Part shown: piece by piece, positions 62,125 to 64,000 of the stretch
Layout: each line of letters starts with the position of its first letter
Position numbering within the stretch: the stretch's first letter is position 1
Source: Streptomyces sp. NBC_00353
GTDB lineage: Bacteria; Actinomycetota; Actinomycetes; Streptomycetales; Streptomycetaceae
Direction of reading: 5' to 3'
Length of the DNA stretch: 64,000 nucleotides
Assembly (NCBI RefSeq): GCF_036108815.1
Contig: NZ_CP107985.1
Span: forward strand, 124,001-188,000
Translations under genes and position numbers: made by a program
The notes under the pieces: model-generated
The model's input: only the letters and a program-made list of their open reading frames with translations
Databases searched by the model: none
What the model was told of the DNA's origin: nothing

Positions 62125-64000
62125 ATGTCATCACACATACGGCATCGGCCTGCCCGCAGACCCGGACGCGCCGGTCTGTCGGCGCTGCTTGCGGTCACAG
62201 CGGCCCTGAGCGTCACCGGCCTGACCTCTCCCGCGCAGGCGACCGGGGCGGCCACACCGAGCGGGGACACCGTGCCGGGTACGGAGACACCCGCCGCGGC
62301 CGCCTACGGTGCCGCCCATGCCCCCGGTGCCCATGTGGCTTATGAGGGACACGGCGGCTCTCAGAGTGCGCCGATCACGGTGACGCTGATCACGGGTGAC
62401 AAGGTGACGTTGGCTCAGGGCAATGGTCGTGGCCCTCTGGTGGACGTGGAGCGTGCGCCGGGAGCCAAGGGGTCGGTTCGCGTCGCCACTGAGGGGGGTG
62501 ACACCTTTGTGTACCCCGATGAGGCCATGCCCTACATCGCCTCCGGCCGACTCGACAAGCAACTCTTCAACGTCACACAGTTGGTGGCCCAGGACTACGA
62601 CGACGCCCACACCGGCGCGCTCCCTCTGATCATCACCCGGTCCGATGGTGTGTCCGCTCACAAGAGCGGCGCGTCCGACGACGGACTGCCGTCCGCTGCC
62701 GCGCTGCCGGGGGCGAAGACCACCTTGGGCCTTCCGTCCGTCCGCGGAGCGGCCGTCGAAGCCCAACGGTCGAAGGCCGCAGCCTTTTGGTCGGCCCTCA
62801 CCGGCCCCAGCGGGCAGGACCCCTCGCGGTCGACGGCGCGCACCGGTCCAAGCTCGGACAACGACGTAGCCGCGCCGTCCTTCACCGCCGGTGTCGACAA
62901 GGTGTGGCTCGACGGCAAGGCGGAGGCGGCACTGGCCGACACCACGGCGCAGATCGGCGCCCCGCAGGCATGGGGGGCGGGGGGCACGGGTGCCGGGGTA
63001 CGGGTCGCGGTGCTGGACTCCGGGGCGGACACCACCCACCCGGACCTCGCCAAGCGCATCGTGGCGTCCCGCAGTTTCGTCGCCGGTGAGGACGTCATTG
63101 ACCGGAACGGCCATGGAACGCACACCGCGTCCACTGTCGCCGGAACCGGCGCTGCCTCCCACGGCTCGGAACGGGGTGTAGCTCCTGGCGCGGATCTGCT
63201 GGTGGGCAAGGTCCTCGGCGACAACGGATCAGGTCCCATCTCGGGGATCATCGCCGGCATGGAGTGGGCGGCGCGGACCGAGCACGCCAAGGTGATCAAC
63301 ATGAGTCTGGGCACGCCGGTGTGGCACACCCAAGACGATCCCCTGAGCCGGGCGGTCAACCAACTGAGTGCCGAGACGGGTGCGCTCTTCGTCATCGCCG
63401 CGGGCAACTCCGGGAACAGCCCCCACAGCGTAAGCTCGCCGGGAACTGCGGACGCCGCACTCACCGTTGGCGCGGTCGACTCGTCCGACCAACTCGCCCC
63501 GTTCTCCAGCGCCGGGCCACGCCTCATGGATGACGCCCTCAAGCCCGATCTGACAGCCCCCGGTGTGGACGTGCTGGCGGCGCGTTCGCAGTACATGGAC
63601 GGCGGGGGTGAAGGCTACTACCGCACGGAGAGCGGCACCTCCATGGCGGCTCCCCATGTTGCCGGGGCGGCGGCCCTGCTGGCCCAGAAGTATCCGAAGT
63701 GGACCGGGCAGCAAATCAAGGACGCTCTGATGAGCACCAGCGCGCCGACCCCCGCCTACACTCCTTACCAGGCCGGCACTGGTCGCTTGGACGTCGCCGC
63801 CGCCTACCTGAGGGACCAGGTGATCGCGAGCGGTTCGGTGGACGCGGGACTTGTGCGGTGGTCGGCGGACCAGAAGCGGAAGCCGGTCAAGCGGAAGATC
63901 ACCTACACCAACACCACCGACCGCCCCATCACGTTGCAGCTCTCGGTGGACCGCGGAGACTCGCCCGCGGGGGTGTTCACGTCGGCCACCGACCGCGTCA
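62125..64000 (+). CDS. Secreted subtilisin-like (S8) serine protease, partial at window end
   Basis: At least 625 aa; ATG at 62125 with GGAGG nine bases upstream. Residues 1-39 are a Sec signal ending SPAQA. A pro-region of about 230 residues follows (APITVTLITGDKVTLAQGNG). The catalytic domain has Asp298 (VAVLDSGADTTHPDL), His330 (DRNGHGTHTASTVAG), oxyanion Asn429 (FVIAAGNSGNS) and Ser507 (ESGTSMAAPHVAG), so the triad is intact. Further C-terminal domains continue beyond the window. Resembles large Streptomyces extracellular S8 peptidases. Confidence 0.93.
   Translation, partial: MSSHIRHRPARRPGRAGLSALLAVTAALSVTGLTSPAQATGAATPSGDTVPGTETPAAAAYGAAHAPGAHVAYEGHGGSQSAPITVTLITGDKVTLAQGNGRGPLVDVERAPGAKGSVRVATEGGDTFVYPDEAMPYIASGRLDKQLFNVTQLVAQDYDDAHTGALPLIITRSDGVSAHKSGASDDGLPSAAALPGAKTTLGLPSVRGAAVEAQRSKAAAFWSALTGPSGQDPSRSTARTGPSSDNDVAAPSFTAGVDKVWLDGKAEAALADTTAQIGAPQAWGAGGTGAGVRVAVLDSGADTTHPDLAKRIVASRSFVAGEDVIDRNGHGTHTASTVAGTGAASHGSERGVAPGADLLVGKVLGDNGSGPISGIIAGMEWAARTEHAKVINMSLGTPVWHTQDDPLSRAVNQLSAETGALFVIAAGNSGNSPHSVSSPGTADAALTVGAVDSSDQLAPFSSAGPRLMDDALKPDLTAPGVDVLAARSQYMDGGGEGYYRTESGTSMAAPHVAGAAALLAQKYPKWTGQQIKDALMSTSAPTPAYTPYQAGTGRLDVAAAYLRDQVIASGSVDAGLVRWSADQKRKPVKRKITYTNTTDRPITLQLSVDRGDSPAGVFTSATDRV

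Noticed and set aside
1..64000. Search for telomere palindromes or replicon ends inside the window
   Set aside because: No run of closely spaced palindromes with short GC loops of the Streptomyces telomere type was seen; the linear-replicon signal comes only from genes.
1..64000. tRNA or rRNA genes as insertion targets
   Set aside because: No cloverleaf-like segment with a recognisable TTCGA-type T-arm and acceptor pairing was identified by eye, so none is reported.

Overview
The window looks like a Streptomyces-type actinomycete. GC is very high throughout, ribosome sites are GGAGG-like, many starts are GTG, and the transposase families are those usual in streptomycetes. Remnants of linear-replicon genes point to a chromosome arm near a telomere or to a linear plasmid: two C-terminal pieces of the telomere terminal protein gene tpg, a truncated helicase with helicase-associated repeats, and an intact operon that resembles tap-tpg. 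No telomere palindromes, rRNA, tRNA or CRISPR array were seen.

Layout. 1-8.4 kb is decayed sequence: a broken transposase, an IS110 element, a TetR gene facing a truncated SDR gene with an 88-bp tandem repeat, a frameshifted 6-phosphogluconate dehydrogenase gene, a SUKH-family gene, pieces of DinB and aminoglycoside phosphotransferase genes, a small secreted protein and a MarR regulator. 8.5-14.3 kb holds a three-gene operon (HTH protein, 720-aa Tap-like protein with a polymerase-B-like core, 238-aa HTH protein in the terminal-protein position), a divergent coiled-coil/Mrr-type nuclease gene, and the first tpg remnant.

14.4-37.2 kb is bracketed by two 1231-bp IS630 copies in opposite orientation encoding identical transposases. 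Between them is a catabolic island: a LacI regulator, a Gfo/Idh/MocA oxidoreductase, an operon of solute-binding protein, SDR, VOC protein and muconolactone-isomerase-like protein, a six-gene operon (lyase, E1 alpha, E1 beta, sugar-type binding lipoprotein, ATPase, permease), and a secreted beta-helix protein with duplicated C-terminal domains. Seven palindromes of the form TCAA(A/T)CG(A/T)TTGA lie in front of these units, so one LacI-family repressor probably controls the set. A plausible flow is extracellular polymer attack, ABC uptake, oxidation, then lyase and 2-oxoacid steps; the substrate is not known. The right end of the island carries broken ISL3, integrase and KAP-NTPase genes.

37.3-64 kb is again accessory: the helicase fragment, a WYL regulator facing a VOC gene, two diverged copies of a membrane protein/TetR/alpha-beta hydrolase cassette (one fused in frame to a dehydrogenase), three divergent pairs of a MmyB-type XRE regulator and an NAD(P)-dependent oxidoreductase, nested IS5/IS110, IS982 and IS1182 remnants, a second tpg remnant beside a coiled-coil fragment, and a secreted subtilisin-like protease that runs off the window.
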